Assembly: GCA_002408085.1 (NCBI GenBank)
Contig: DHQL01000021.1
Coordinates: forward strand, 99,844 to 163,843
DNA: 64,000 nucleotides
Direction: 5' to 3'
Source of the DNA: Spirochaeta sp. UBA5339
GTDB taxonomy: Bacteria; Spirochaetota; Spirochaetia; DSM-2461
Positions 25,569 through 34,075 of the stretch are shown one piece after another. Position 1 is the stretch's first letter, and every line of letters starts with the position of its first letter. The position numbers and the translations under genes are program-made. The notes beneath the pieces are model-generated. The model saw nothing but the letters and a program-made list of their open reading frames with translations. It was not told the origin of the DNA and searched no databases.

Positions 25569-27584
25569 ATGAAAAAGTTACTGATTATAGGCGGCGTTGC
25601 CGCAGGTGCCACAGCGGCAGCAAAAGCAAGAAGGCTTGATTCGGATGTTGAAATTACAGTTCTGGAAGCGGGACCCGATGTCTCCTTCGCCAACTGCGGA
25701 CTTCCCTACTATGTGGGGGGAGATATCAAGAGCAGAAGCAAGCTGATCCTTCAGAGCCCCGAGAGTTTTAAAGACCAGTACAATGTAGATGTTAAAACCA
25801 TGACCGAGGCACTTCGGATCGACAGTGCCGGAAAAACTGTATTTACAAAAAATCATGAAACCGGTGAGGAGAAGGCCTATGAGTATGACCGCCTGATCCT
25901 GGCCCAGGGGGGGAAGCCCTTTATTCCCGGCCTCGACGGTGCGGACAGGGATCATGTATTCTCCCTCTGGACCCTTGAGGATATGGACCGGATCGACGCC
26001 TTTATCAAAGAGAAGCAGCCTGCCTCGGCGGTAGTTGTGGGCGGCGGTTTTATCGGTCTTGAGATGGTGGAAGCCCTGCGCAAACGGGGACTGAAGGTCT
26101 CTGTTGTGGAACTTGCCCCCCATGTTATGTCACAGATGGAAGCGGAAACAGCCGGATTCCTGCAGAAGGAGATGGCCGCCTGGAGAATCGGTGTTCATAC
26201 AGGACGTTCCGTTACCGCCATATCAGATTCTTCGGTTACTCTGGACGACGGCAGCAGTGTTGATGCCGAGATGGTCCTTCTCTCTGTGGGAGTTAAACCG
26301 ACTCTGAAACTGGCCCGGGATGCAGGTCTTGCCGTCGGCCCCTCCGGCGGTCTTGAAGTGAACGAATTCCTCCAGACTTCCGATAAAGACATCTACGCCG
26401 CCGGTGATATGGCGGAGATTGTCAACTCCGTCTCCGGTGCAAAGGTGAGAATCCCCCTGGCGGGACCCGCCAACAGACAGGGCCGGATTGCCGCAGCCAA
26501 TGCTCTGGCTGAAGATGATTCTGCAAGAAAGGCCTACAAGGGCGCTCAGGGAACTTCCATTGTAAGAGTATTTGATGCGGTTGCCGGAAGCACCGGCTTA
26601 AGTCTGAAGCAGGCAAAAGCTGCAGGTATCAATGCCCAGTCCATCATTGTGAGGAAGGAGAACCATACCTCCTACTACCCCGGTGCCTCACTTGTGGCGG
26701 TTCAGCTGATCTACAATGCAGACAACTCTCAGATTCTGGGTGCCCAGGTCTACGGTGAGGACGGAGTGGACAAGAGGATCGATGTTCTTTCCACAGCCGT
26801 CAGCGCCGGTATGAGTGTTGAGGATCTAGGCGAACTGGATCTGGCTTACGCACCTCCCTTCGGTTCCGCAAACGACCCCGTCAATATGGCAGGATTTGCT
26901 GCAGAGAACAGAATGAGCGGCTACAGCCCCGCCATCCTTCCCGCCGAGGTGGAGTCCTTTGTAGAGGATAAGAAACTGGCCCTAATCGATATCCGTGACT
27001 ACTTCAGCTTTCAGAAGGGACATATTCAGGGCTCTGTCAATCTGGCTCCCGAAAAGGTGCTGGACGAGCTGGCTCAGGTCCCCAGAGATACAACTGTTCT
27101 GATTGTGGACGACAACGGAAAGACTGCCCACCGTCTTGTGCGTCAGCTTCTGCTGGCTGGATATGAGAACAGTCTCTATGTTTCCGGCGGATACCCGGGA
27201 TTCGAATATCTGGGACGCGCCGGCGGACTCAGCTTCCTTCAGCTGCCTCTGACAACACCCGATGAGAAGAGCCTGGAGAACCTTGAGGCCGAAGCTGACG
27301 CAGATGAGGCTGCCGATTCAGCAGCAGTTGCCGATGACGGTGGACACCTTATCGTTGATGTCCGGACTCCCGAAGAGTACGCCATGGGCGCTCACCCCGA
27401 GGCGGTCAATATCCCCCTGGATGAGCTTCCCGGCAGACTCGGCGAACTGGGTGCCAATGAGAGAGAGATCACAGTCTACTGTGCCTCGGGTGCCAGAAGC
27501 GCCTATGCCGCAAGAATCATGGAGCAGCAGGGCTTCAGCAATGTCCGCAATGGCGGAGGGCTGATGCAGATGATGGCAGGCTGA
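25569..27584 (+). CDS. CoA-disulfide reductase with two C-terminal rhodanese domains
   Basis: This 671-residue flavoprotein has a pyridine nucleotide-disulfide reductase core at about 1-445 (GGVAAGATAAAKARR, active-site cysteine in SFANCGLPYY, second nucleotide site VVVGGGFIGLEMVEAL). Two rhodanese-like domains follow. The first (about 465-550, LIDIRDYFSFQKGHIQGS) lacks the catalytic Cys, having VDDNGKT at that place. The second (about 590-671, LIVDVRTPEEYAMGAH) keeps the loop CASGARS. They are joined by an acidic Ala/Asp-rich linker. It likely reduces CoA disulfide, persulfide or polysulfide in the cytoplasm. Confidence 0.93.
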   Translation: MKKLLIIGGVAAGATAAAKARRLDSDVEITVLEAGPDVSFANCGLPYYVGGDIKSRSKLILQSPESFKDQYNVDVKTMTEALRIDSAGKTVFTKNHETGEEKAYEYDRLILAQGGKPFIPGLDGADRDHVFSLWTLEDMDRIDAFIKEKQPASAVVVGGGFIGLEMVEALRKRGLKVSVVELAPHVMSQMEAETAGFLQKEMAAWRIGVHTGRSVTAISDSSVTLDDGSSVDAEMVLLSVGVKPTLKLARDAGLAVGPSGGLEVNEFLQTSDKDIYAAGDMAEIVNSVSGAKVRIPLAGPANRQGRIAAANALAEDDSARKAYKGAQGTSIVRVFDAVAGSTGLSLKQAKAAGINAQSIIVRKENHTSYYPGASLVAVQLIYNADNSQILGAQVYGEDGVDKRIDVLSTAVSAGMSVEDLGELDLAYAPPFGSANDPVNMAGFAAENRMSGYSPAILPAEVESFVEDKKLALIDIRDYFSFQKGHIQGSVNLAPEKVLDELAQVPRDTTVLIVDDNGKTAHRLVRQLLLAGYENSLYVSGGYPGFEYLGRAGGLSFLQLPLTTPDEKSLENLEAEADADEAADSAAVADDGGHLIVDVRTPEEYAMGAHPEAVNIPLDELPGRLGELGANEREITVYCASGARSAYAARIMEQQGFSNVRNGGGLMQMMAG

Positions 27585-27603
27585 TGGTCTCATCGTTTTT
27601 CCT

Positions 27604-27633
27604 TCCCCGGGGGTGCTCCCGGGGATTTTTTTT
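27604..27633 (+). terminator. Strong intrinsic terminator after the CoA-disulfide reductase gene
   Basis: TCCCCGGG (27604-27611) and CCCGGGGA (27618-27625) pair across a 6-nt loop and are followed by eight T. Confidence 0.9.
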
Positions 27634-27650
27634 GTGCAGGCGTCCGGAAC

Positions 27651-28148
27651 TTATCTGTAGGAGTCGAGAATTTCTTTGATCTTTGAGACCCTGACTCCCT
27701 GGTACACGTCATTATCCACCATAATAACCGGTGCTTTACGGCATGATTCGCAGCAGGTGCCGGCCAGAAGGGTGAATTTTCTGTCTTCTGTTGTTTCACC
27801 GACCCTGATTTCCAGCTCTCTTCCGATCCTGTCAAGGACCTCATTCGCCCCCTGAGAGAAGCAGTCGGGACCGAGACAGACTGTTATCAGATGATCCCCC
27901 CTGGGTGTGAGTGAGAAGAATGGATAACCGGCTATGACAGAGTATATCTTTTCAATAGGCAGGCTCATCCGGCAGCTGATGTAGCTTACTATCATAGGAG
28001 GAAGATGGCCCAGAAGCTTTTGAACCTCCTGAAGCACCGTCATAAGAGGGTCATCCGGATGGCTGTCCCTGCTGATTATCTCATCAATCTGAGGGTAGTA
28101 GGAACTGAAATCGTAATTCTTCGCATCCTTTAGCTGTGTTTCACTCAT
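27651..28148 (-). CDS. NuoE-like [2Fe-2S] thioredoxin-fold protein
   Basis: This 165-residue subunit belongs to the NuoE/HydC family and passes electrons via one 2Fe-2S cluster. Ligands are visible in VCLGPDCFSQGA (C-x4-C) and GTCCESCRKAPV (C-x3-C). The N-terminal helical part (LLGHLPPMIVSYIS) is typical. It stands alone without NuoF or hydrogenase genes nearby, so the electron partner is unknown. It converges on the CoA-disulfide reductase gene across a strong terminator. Confidence 0.92.
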   Translation of the reverse strand: MSETQLKDAKNYDFSSYYPQIDEIISRDSHPDDPLMTVLQEVQKLLGHLPPMIVSYISCRMSLPIEKIYSVIAGYPFFSLTPRGDHLITVCLGPDCFSQGANEVLDRIGRELEIRVGETTEDRKFTLLAGTCCESCRKAPVIMVDNDVYQGVRVSKIKEILDSYR

Positions 28149-28383
28149 AGTCTTGCTCCCGTGGTGCCGATAACGCGGCCGTCAGGTATACAAGGGAGAG
28201 GAGATCTCCCAGCTCTGTATTCAAAATGAATGGGCGTTCATATTATAGAACAGATTTGCAGATAATGCGACTATTAATTGATAAAAAAATACTGATTATA
28301 CGAAAAGGTACAAAAAAGGGGATTTTTGGGGTTAAAACCGGGTTCAGGCAGGAGCCGGGAAGGTGTGTGCAGGGAAAAGCCCG

Positions 28384-28929
28384 CTATCTTTTCAGGAACT
28401 CTTCCTTTAAGAGCCCGTAGATTATATGATCCACCACACGGTCATACAGCTTCTCCGCCCTTCTGATGCATCCCTCCTCTTTGTAGGAAAGACGCAGAGG
28501 AATCTTCCTGCTGGCTCTGTTCTCTACGGCACAGTGGATCTCCACTTTCTCAAGACCCTTGTCTCTGAAGGCGATATTTTCCAGTTCTCTAACAGTTCGG
28601 GTCATAATTCCTCTGCCTGTATGGTTTTCCGCAAGCCAGTAACCTATGTAGGCTGTCCCGGTGTGGTAGTCAAAGCGGTTGAATCCGGCTACACCGCAGA
28701 GGTTTTTCTGATAGAGAATTCCGCAGGTGAGCTGTTCCGAGGCGGCAAAGCGTTTGAGGCAGGAATTGATAAAGTACTCGGTATCCCCTGGTTTTTGAAT
28801 ACTGTCCAGCCAGGGAAGCCAGCGCCGAAGCCAGGCTCTGTTCTGCTCTGTCAGAATAAACAGAGACTGTGTGTGTTCGGGACTCAGCAGGCATAGCTGT
28901 ACCTCATTGTCTATGTAACGGTAAAACAT
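28384..28929 (-). CDS. GNAT N-acetyltransferase, RimJ/RimL type
   Basis: This 181-residue acetyltransferase has the acetyl-CoA-binding region YIGYWLAENHTGRGIMTRTV, a variant of the Q/RxxGxG/A loop, and ENRASRKIPLRLSYKEEG. It probably acetylates an amino group of a protein, amino acid or antibiotic. ATG 28929 is chosen with AGGAG 8 nt upstream, over a TTG one codon earlier. Confidence 0.88.
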   Translation of the reverse strand: MFYRYIDNEVQLCLLSPEHTQSLFILTEQNRAWLRRWLPWLDSIQKPGDTEYFINSCLKRFAASEQLTCGILYQKNLCGVAGFNRFDYHTGTAYIGYWLAENHTGRGIMTRTVRELENIAFRDKGLEKVEIHCAVENRASRKIPLRLSYKEEGCIRRAEKLYDRVVDHIIYGLLKEEFLKR

Positions 28930-29048
28930 CAATCGGACTCCTGAAAAACTGGAATATCACACCCTAACTATACATGACCCGGATAAAAAGAGACCAGCAG
29001 TTTATAGATTTTCTGGTATTGAGAAGGGGAATCCTCTAGATTTATAGT

Positions 29049-29360
29049 ATGGTACATTCGACAGTATTGACTGTATCCGTGGAGAACAGGTTCCCCGAGA
29101 TGCAGATGGCAATTCACCCCAACGATGCTCTGGATCTTGATCTGATCACCAGAGAATACAGTTTTTTCATCTATGCAGGGTCTTCGCTGGATAATTTCAA
29201 GGAAGGGAAAGGACTGATTGGTGAGGGTGAGCTTCATCTTCTGAATGAGTGTCCTCTGGGAAGTCTACAGGTTTCAGAGAAAATAGGGCTTAAGCTGGCA
29301 GGTTCAGAAAAGGCAATGCTCATTTTGGACGGGAAAAAAATACTCCTCGCATATAAATAG
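29049..29360 (+). CDS. Small hypothetical protein
   Basis: This is a possible 103-residue protein (MVHSTVLTVSVENRFPE... ending KKILLAYK). No family is recognised. It has balanced soluble composition and a hydrophobic/charged alternation like a small beta-barrel, but no Shine-Dalgarno sequence is seen before the ATG. It fills the gap between two minus-strand genes. It could be a real orphan gene or a chance frame. Confidence 0.45.
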   Translation: MVHSTVLTVSVENRFPEMQMAIHPNDALDLDLITREYSFFIYAGSSLDNFKEGKGLIGEGELHLLNECPLGSLQVSEKIGLKLAGSEKAMLILDGKKILLAYK

Positions 29361-29367
29361 TTTCAGA

Positions 29368-30168
29368 TTATTCCAGACCTTCAAGATCTTCGATATCTTT
29401 CTCCAGATCTTCTCCCTTTGCAAGGGCGGTGCAGCGTTTTTTCATCATAAAGAAGGATCGTTTGAACAGGTCGTTCTGAAACTGAAGCTGACTGATCCTG
29501 TCCGTCATAATCTTGTGTTCCCGTTCCAGGTCCCGGGCTCTCTCCCTGGAGAGCTCAAGTGCATATTTCATCTCAATCTGCTTCTTCTGGTCCAGAATCC
29601 TCTGGCTGAGAGCTCCGAAACGGTTCTTGAACTGGGCCCTCACATGCTGTTCCACCAGATAGAGGTCCGTAAAATCCATATTGTCTACAAATGAGATAAG
29701 TCTGTTATAGATAAAACTGACGGGGATTTTCAGATTCAGTCTGGAATTCCCCTCATTATCCCGTGTGAAATCCACCGAATCCTGACTGGTTAGCTGGAGC
29801 ATAAAGAGTTCCGGTTCTGATTCCCTGGCAAGGGAGTTGAGGCGGTCTATCTTTTCCTCAATAATCCGGGAGGATTTTGAAAACTTCTTGAGAAAAAGGA
29901 GAGCTTTGTTCTCCTTGTTCAGATCCAGATCTTCCAGGCGGATACGCTCAAGGAGGTGAGTTATATATTCAAAGAGGTCGCATAGAAGAAGGTAGAGGAG
30001 GTCCCCTCCCAGTAGAATACGGGTGTTGCTTCTCATCAGGGCCTGATAGTTTTTCGCCTTAAGATACTCATCCTTGATCATGATGATCAGATGGGTACCG
30101 CTGCGGTCTCTTATCAGTTCGCCCTTATAGAGCTGGACTTCATTGTTCTCAATACAGTTCTGTTTCAT
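29368..30168 (-). CDS. Coiled-coil protein of unknown function
   Basis: This is a 266-residue soluble, highly charged protein. The C-terminal third (about 195-245) is a long heptad-rich coiled coil (LDQKKQIEMKYALELSRER, DLEREHKIMTDRISQLQF) and the end is acidic. The N-terminal part is mixed alpha/beta (YKGELIRDRSGTHLIIMI). No signal peptide or known motif is seen. It lies apart from its neighbours. A structural or regulatory role is possible. Confidence 0.8.
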   Translation of the reverse strand: MKQNCIENNEVQLYKGELIRDRSGTHLIIMIKDEYLKAKNYQALMRSNTRILLGGDLLYLLLCDLFEYITHLLERIRLEDLDLNKENKALLFLKKFSKSSRIIEEKIDRLNSLARESEPELFMLQLTSQDSVDFTRDNEGNSRLNLKIPVSFIYNRLISFVDNMDFTDLYLVEQHVRAQFKNRFGALSQRILDQKKQIEMKYALELSRERARDLEREHKIMTDRISQLQFQNDLFKRSFFMMKKRCTALAKGEDLEKDIEDLEGLE

Positions 30169-30228
30169 AGGATTACCTATTAATTAACGGCTTGAAAAGA
30201 GGATAATTCAAAGAAAATAAATGATTAT

Positions 30229-30909
30229 TTACAGATGATCCAGAAGGGGGAGGATCTCTCCCAGAATTTGAGCGGTTATACCCCAGAGAGTTCCGCGTTC
30301 GGTTTTGTAGGCAATTACCCTGTACCGTATTTTCCCTTCCCAGGGATTCTTGTACTTTTCAGGAAGATCCAGTTCGTGAGAGGGAAAGTGGTACTCCATC
30401 TCTCCTGTCTTTCTGTTTCTGGTGTAGGGGTGGATGCTTACAGGCAGCTCGTAATTCCGGGGCGGGTTCTCTCTGAACCAGCTTACAGGGATGGTAAAAA
30501 GCTCTTCAACCTCTTCAGGGTTGGGCTTCAGGTCTTTGATGTCCGTAATGCTCAAGACTCCCAGCCAGGGCTGAACCAGCACTCCCATGGGGGTAAGAAG
30601 GGTGCCCGGAGAGCCGAGAACCTCTATCTTGTCCTCTTCAAGGCCCGTTTCCTCCAGGGTTTCCCGCAGGGCTGTGGCTTTGAAGTCTCTGTCCTTCTGT
30701 TCATCATAGCCGCCTCCGGGAAAACAGATCTCTCCGGGCTGTCTGATCCCCGCCGCCCGCTTCTGAAACAGAACTGACCAGCCCTCACCTGTCTGAAGAA
30801 GAGGTACAAGTACGGCGGATCGGAACATATTCTCCTGTCCGATTATCCGGGGGAAGTTTTCCGGGCATTTCAGGGCGTTTCGGATGCTTTCCAGGTTCAT
30901 GAATCTCAT
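30229..30909 (-). CDS. Nudix hydrolase (CoA-pyrophosphatase NudL-like)
   Basis: This 226-residue Nudix enzyme has FPGGGYDEQKD followed by ATALRETLEETGL, a Nudix box (REUxEExGU intact). The preceding glutamate of the canonical motif is replaced. The context LLQTGEGWSVLFQKRA and the ATALRE form resemble coenzyme A diphosphatases (NudL/YeaB). It would cleave CoA or a nucleoside diphosphate derivative. ATG 30909 overlaps the stop of the upstream gene by 4 nt (ATGA). Confidence 0.9.
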   Translation of the reverse strand: MRFMNLESIRNALKCPENFPRIIGQENMFRSAVLVPLLQTGEGWSVLFQKRAAGIRQPGEICFPGGGYDEQKDRDFKATALRETLEETGLEEDKIEVLGSPGTLLTPMGVLVQPWLGVLSITDIKDLKPNPEEVEELFTIPVSWFRENPPRNYELPVSIHPYTRNRKTGEMEYHFPSHELDLPEKYKNPWEGKIRYRVIAYKTERGTLWGITAQILGEILPLLDHL

Positions 30910-32114
30910 TGTATCCTATTATGAGAGAAAAAACTTTCAATGGATCTTTTCAGACGGAAAAAGTCATCCCGACGGCTTTTCTTTCCAAGAGAAATTCTTA
31001 ATGATGTGGTGCAGAGATCACCGGGAAATCCCATATGCTCCAGTATCCGGGAGGCTCCGTTGACTGTACCGGAACAGGCGGAAAAGCGGCTCAGGAAGAT
31101 GCCGTCTCTGTTAAGATGAATAAAGAGGTCTTCCATTGTTCTTCCGCCTTTAATCAGCTCCGGCAGGGCTATGCAGAGCACACCCGGGGCGGCATCCTCC
31201 GGACTGAGGCATTCACATTCAAAGCTTCCTCCCTTCAGTATTTCCAGACCCTCTGCTGTCAGTACCTCCAGGGGGGAGAGAATCTCTTCCCTTTCCCTGA
31301 AGTAGAGCTCAGCCGCCAGGGCAAGAGCTGCCGCAGCCGCAGGGTCCGGTGTTCCGAATCTGTCAGGGCCCTCTTCGGACAGGGAGAGAGTTCTGTCCAG
31401 AACAAGAATGCCGCTTCCCTTCAGGCCGTATATCTTTTGTCCGCTCAGGCTGAACCCGCTGCAGTAGGGCATCCACTCTTTTTCAGGAAGCCTTGCTGCG
31501 GCCTGGGGGGCATCCAGAAAGACCCGGCAGTTCCGGGTCTCGCATATCTCCCAAATCTTCCGGCAGTCCTGCAGGGCGCCGGTTTCATGGTTCACAGGGG
31601 AGTAGACCAGAAGGGGGGAGGCACCGGAGTCCCCGCTTCCGGTTTCGGCGAGTGATTCAGAGAGGGAGGCTGAGAGGATTTTCCCATCCCGGCCAATGGG
31701 CAGCAGGGTCAGGGGAATATTCCTCCTGCTGCTGTAATCCTTCAGAAGATCCAGAATCCCCTGATGGGCGCAGGTTGTAGTGAATATCCTGTCCGGCGGA
31801 TCAGCCATATCCCTTAGCAGAATATCCAGGGCCTCCACGGCACCCCGGCAGAAGCGTACTTCCTCTTTGCCCGACTGTATAGACTGTTTGCGCCAGAATC
31901 CTGCCGCCGAATCCAGAAGATCCTGAGCCTTCTGCCCCGCAAGATGGGGGGAGCTGCTGTTTGCCCAGATACCCAGGGCTCTGTTCTGATACTCGGCCAG
32001 AACCCTCCGGTCCGGAGGGCATGCGGCGTTGTAGTCCATATAGACCGACGAGTTCTCATCCATGTCCACACGGGCGGACTTCAGTTTCTCAAGGTGCCGG
32101 CAGTTGCAGCTCAT
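30906..32114 (-). CDS. Aminotransferase class V, cysteine-desulfurase-like
   Basis: This 402-residue PLP enzyme resembles NifS/IscS. The PLP-lysine site is SLSGQKIYGLKGSGIL (Gln replaces the usual His before Lys), and the persulfide cysteine loop is LSRFSACSG near 350. The start VYMDYNAACPPDRRV is the normal family N-terminus, preceded by a short Cys-containing extension (MSCNCRHLEKL). It overlaps the AKR gene upstream and the Nudix gene downstream by 4 nt each. It could be a housekeeping desulfurase or a specialised one. Confidence 0.9.
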   Translation of the reverse strand: MSCNCRHLEKLKSARVDMDENSSVYMDYNAACPPDRRVLAEYQNRALGIWANSSSPHLAGQKAQDLLDSAAGFWRKQSIQSGKEEVRFCRGAVEALDILLRDMADPPDRIFTTTCAHQGILDLLKDYSSRRNIPLTLLPIGRDGKILSASLSESLAETGSGDSGASPLLVYSPVNHETGALQDCRKIWEICETRNCRVFLDAPQAAARLPEKEWMPYCSGFSLSGQKIYGLKGSGILVLDRTLSLSEEGPDRFGTPDPAAAAALALAAELYFREREEILSPLEVLTAEGLEILKGGSFECECLSPEDAAPGVLCIALPELIKGGRTMEDLFIHLNRDGIFLSRFSACSGTVNGASRILEHMGFPGDLCTTSLRISLGKKSRRDDFFRLKRSIESFFSHNRIQ

Positions 32115-33118
32115 TTCGTATAGTCGATCTTTGCCAGTATCCCGTCGATCTTTTTCAGCTCTTCATCACTGAAATGAAGATTGTCCAGAGCCTTGATATT
32201 CTCATCCAGCTGGCTGACCCGGCTGGCTCCGATCAGAACGGTGGTCACAGCTGGATTGTTGAGAATCCAGGCAACAGCCATCTGTGCCAGGGTCTGAGAG
32301 CGCCCGGCGGCAATACTGTTGAGCTCATTCAGATGTCCCACCAACTCGGAGGTGATCTTGTTCTGCTTCAGAAAGTGGTCCCTGGCGGCCCTTGAGTCTT
32401 CGGGAATATTCCCTTCCAGATATTTGGAAGTCAGAAGTCCCTGTGCCAGGGGACTGAAGGCGATTGCTCCGACACCCTCTTTCAGAAGCAGGCTGTCCAG
32501 GCCGTCCTCAACCCAGCGGTTCAGCATGGAGTAGGAGGGCTGGTGGATCAGACAGGGGGTGCCCATCTGCTTCAGGATACGGAAGGCTTCAGCCGCCATA
32601 TCCGCAGGGTAGTTGGAGATCCCCGCATAGAGTGCCTTGCCGCTTTTTACCGCAGTGTCCAGAGCTCCCATTGTCTCTTCCAGGGGAGTGTCCGGGTCCG
32701 GGCGATGGGAGTAGAAAATATCCACATAGTCCAGTCCCAGCCGCTTCAGGCTCTGGTTGAGGCTGGCAATCATATACTTGCGGCTGCCCCACTCACCATA
32801 GGGCCCGGGCCACATATCGTAGCCCGCCTTGGAAGAGATAATCAGTTCGTCCCGGTAGCGGTTCAGATGGGTCTTCAGGATCTTGCCGAAGTTGATCTCC
32901 GCAGATCCCGGAGGAGGACCATAGTTGTTGGCCAGGTCAAAGTGAGTGATTCCCTTGTCGAAGGCCCGGAAGACCAGGTTCTCCATATTTTCAAAGTTGT
33001 CCACATTGCCGAAGTTGTGCCAGAGCCCCAGGGCCAGGCGGGGCAGTTTAAGCCCGCTCTTTCCGCAGCGTTTATATTCCATATTGTCATAGCGTGATTC
33101 TGATGGCAGATAGTGCAT
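32111..33118 (-). CDS. Aldo/keto reductase (YghZ-like)
   Basis: This 335-residue AKR14-type oxidoreductase begins YKRCGKSGLKLPRLALGLWHNFG. Catalytic motifs include THFDLANNYGPPPGSAE (Asp, Tyr), SSKAGYDMWPGPYGEWGSRKY (Lys) and DIFYSHRPDP (His). E. coli YghZ reduces L-glyceraldehyde 3-phosphate and methylglyoxal. AGGAGG precedes ATG 33118. It is first in a tightly overlapping three-gene operon. Confidence 0.94.
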   Translation of the reverse strand: MHYLPSESRYDNMEYKRCGKSGLKLPRLALGLWHNFGNVDNFENMENLVFRAFDKGITHFDLANNYGPPPGSAEINFGKILKTHLNRYRDELIISSKAGYDMWPGPYGEWGSRKYMIASLNQSLKRLGLDYVDIFYSHRPDPDTPLEETMGALDTAVKSGKALYAGISNYPADMAAEAFRILKQMGTPCLIHQPSYSMLNRWVEDGLDSLLLKEGVGAIAFSPLAQGLLTSKYLEGNIPEDSRAARDHFLKQNKITSELVGHLNELNSIAAGRSQTLAQMAVAWILNNPAVTTVLIGASRVSQLDENIKALDNLHFSDEELKKIDGILAKIDYTK

Positions 33119-33271
33119 TCTTACCTCCTGATACTGTTCCCATTATAACCCTTATAGGGATTCGGGGTCTTTTTTGTTTTTGAATAAATAGGCTTTTCTG
33201 TTATACAATCAAATAGAAGGGTCCGCAATCATTAAATTTCCGGTTCCATCCCAAAGCCCAAGGAGAGTCTT

Positions 33272-34066
33272 ATGTCAAAGACCAGTCATTCCAGAAAATT
33301 AACAAAGAAAATGTATGAAGAAGAGATTTCGCGGCTTCAGGTGGAACTGGTCAAACTTCTGGACTGGGTCAAGCAGAATGAGCTTAAGGTATGCGTTCTA
33401 TTCGAGGGCCGGGATGCCGCAGGAAAGGGTGGAGTGATCAAGAGGATCACACAGCATATGAATCCCCGTTTCTGCCATACCATTGCTCTGGGTAAACCTA
33501 CCGAGAAGGAGGAGTCACAGTGGTACTTTCAGCGCTATGTTCCCCATCTTCCGGCCAAGGGGGAGATCGTCCTCTTTGACAGAAGCTGGTACAACTGTGT
33601 CGGGGTCGACCGGGTAATGGGTTTTACCACCCCTGCCCAGTGGGACGAGTTCTACCGCAGCTGCCCCGAGTTTGAGCGGATGCTTATCCGATCGGGCATC
33701 GTTCTGATCAAGTACTGGTTCTCCGTCTCCCCCGAGGAACAGCTCAAGCGTTTCAAGGGCCGGATCGAAGATCCCATCAAGCGCTGGAAGATCTCGCCCA
33801 TGGACCTTCAGTCCATTGAGCGCTGGGATGAATACTCCCGGGCCAAAGACGAGATGTTCAAGTACTGCAATACCGGGGATTCCCCCTGGTTTGAGGTTCC
33901 CGCGGACAGCAAGAAGAAGGCCCGTCTGAACTGCATCAGCCATCTTCTTTCCTGTTTTCCCTATAAAGAGGTTCAGCCCCGGGTCATTAAACTGCCCAAA
34001 CGCCCCGAAAGCAGCTATGAGCGTCCCCCCCTTACAGGGGAGAACTTTGTTCCCAGGGTATACTGA
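33272..34066 (+). CDS. ppk2: Polyphosphate kinase 2 (PPK2 family)
   Basis: This 264-residue PPK2 transfers phosphate between polyphosphate and nucleotides. It shows Walker A FEGRDAAGKGG, the lid region GKPTEKEESQWYFQRY and Walker B-like LFDRSWYNCVGVDRVMGF. One-domain length suggests class I (NDP-phosphorylating) or class II; this cannot be decided by eye. AAGGAG precedes ATG 33272. It is followed after 9 nt by the methyltransferase gene, so the three genes to 36017 may be co-transcribed. Confidence 0.95.
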   Translation: MSKTSHSRKLTKKMYEEEISRLQVELVKLLDWVKQNELKVCVLFEGRDAAGKGGVIKRITQHMNPRFCHTIALGKPTEKEESQWYFQRYVPHLPAKGEIVLFDRSWYNCVGVDRVMGFTTPAQWDEFYRSCPEFERMLIRSGIVLIKYWFSVSPEEQLKRFKGRIEDPIKRWKISPMDLQSIERWDEYSRAKDEMFKYCNTGDSPWFEVPADSKKKARLNCISHLLSCFPYKEVQPRVIKLPKRPESSYERPPLTGENFVPRVY

Positions 34067-34075
34067 CAGCATTCT

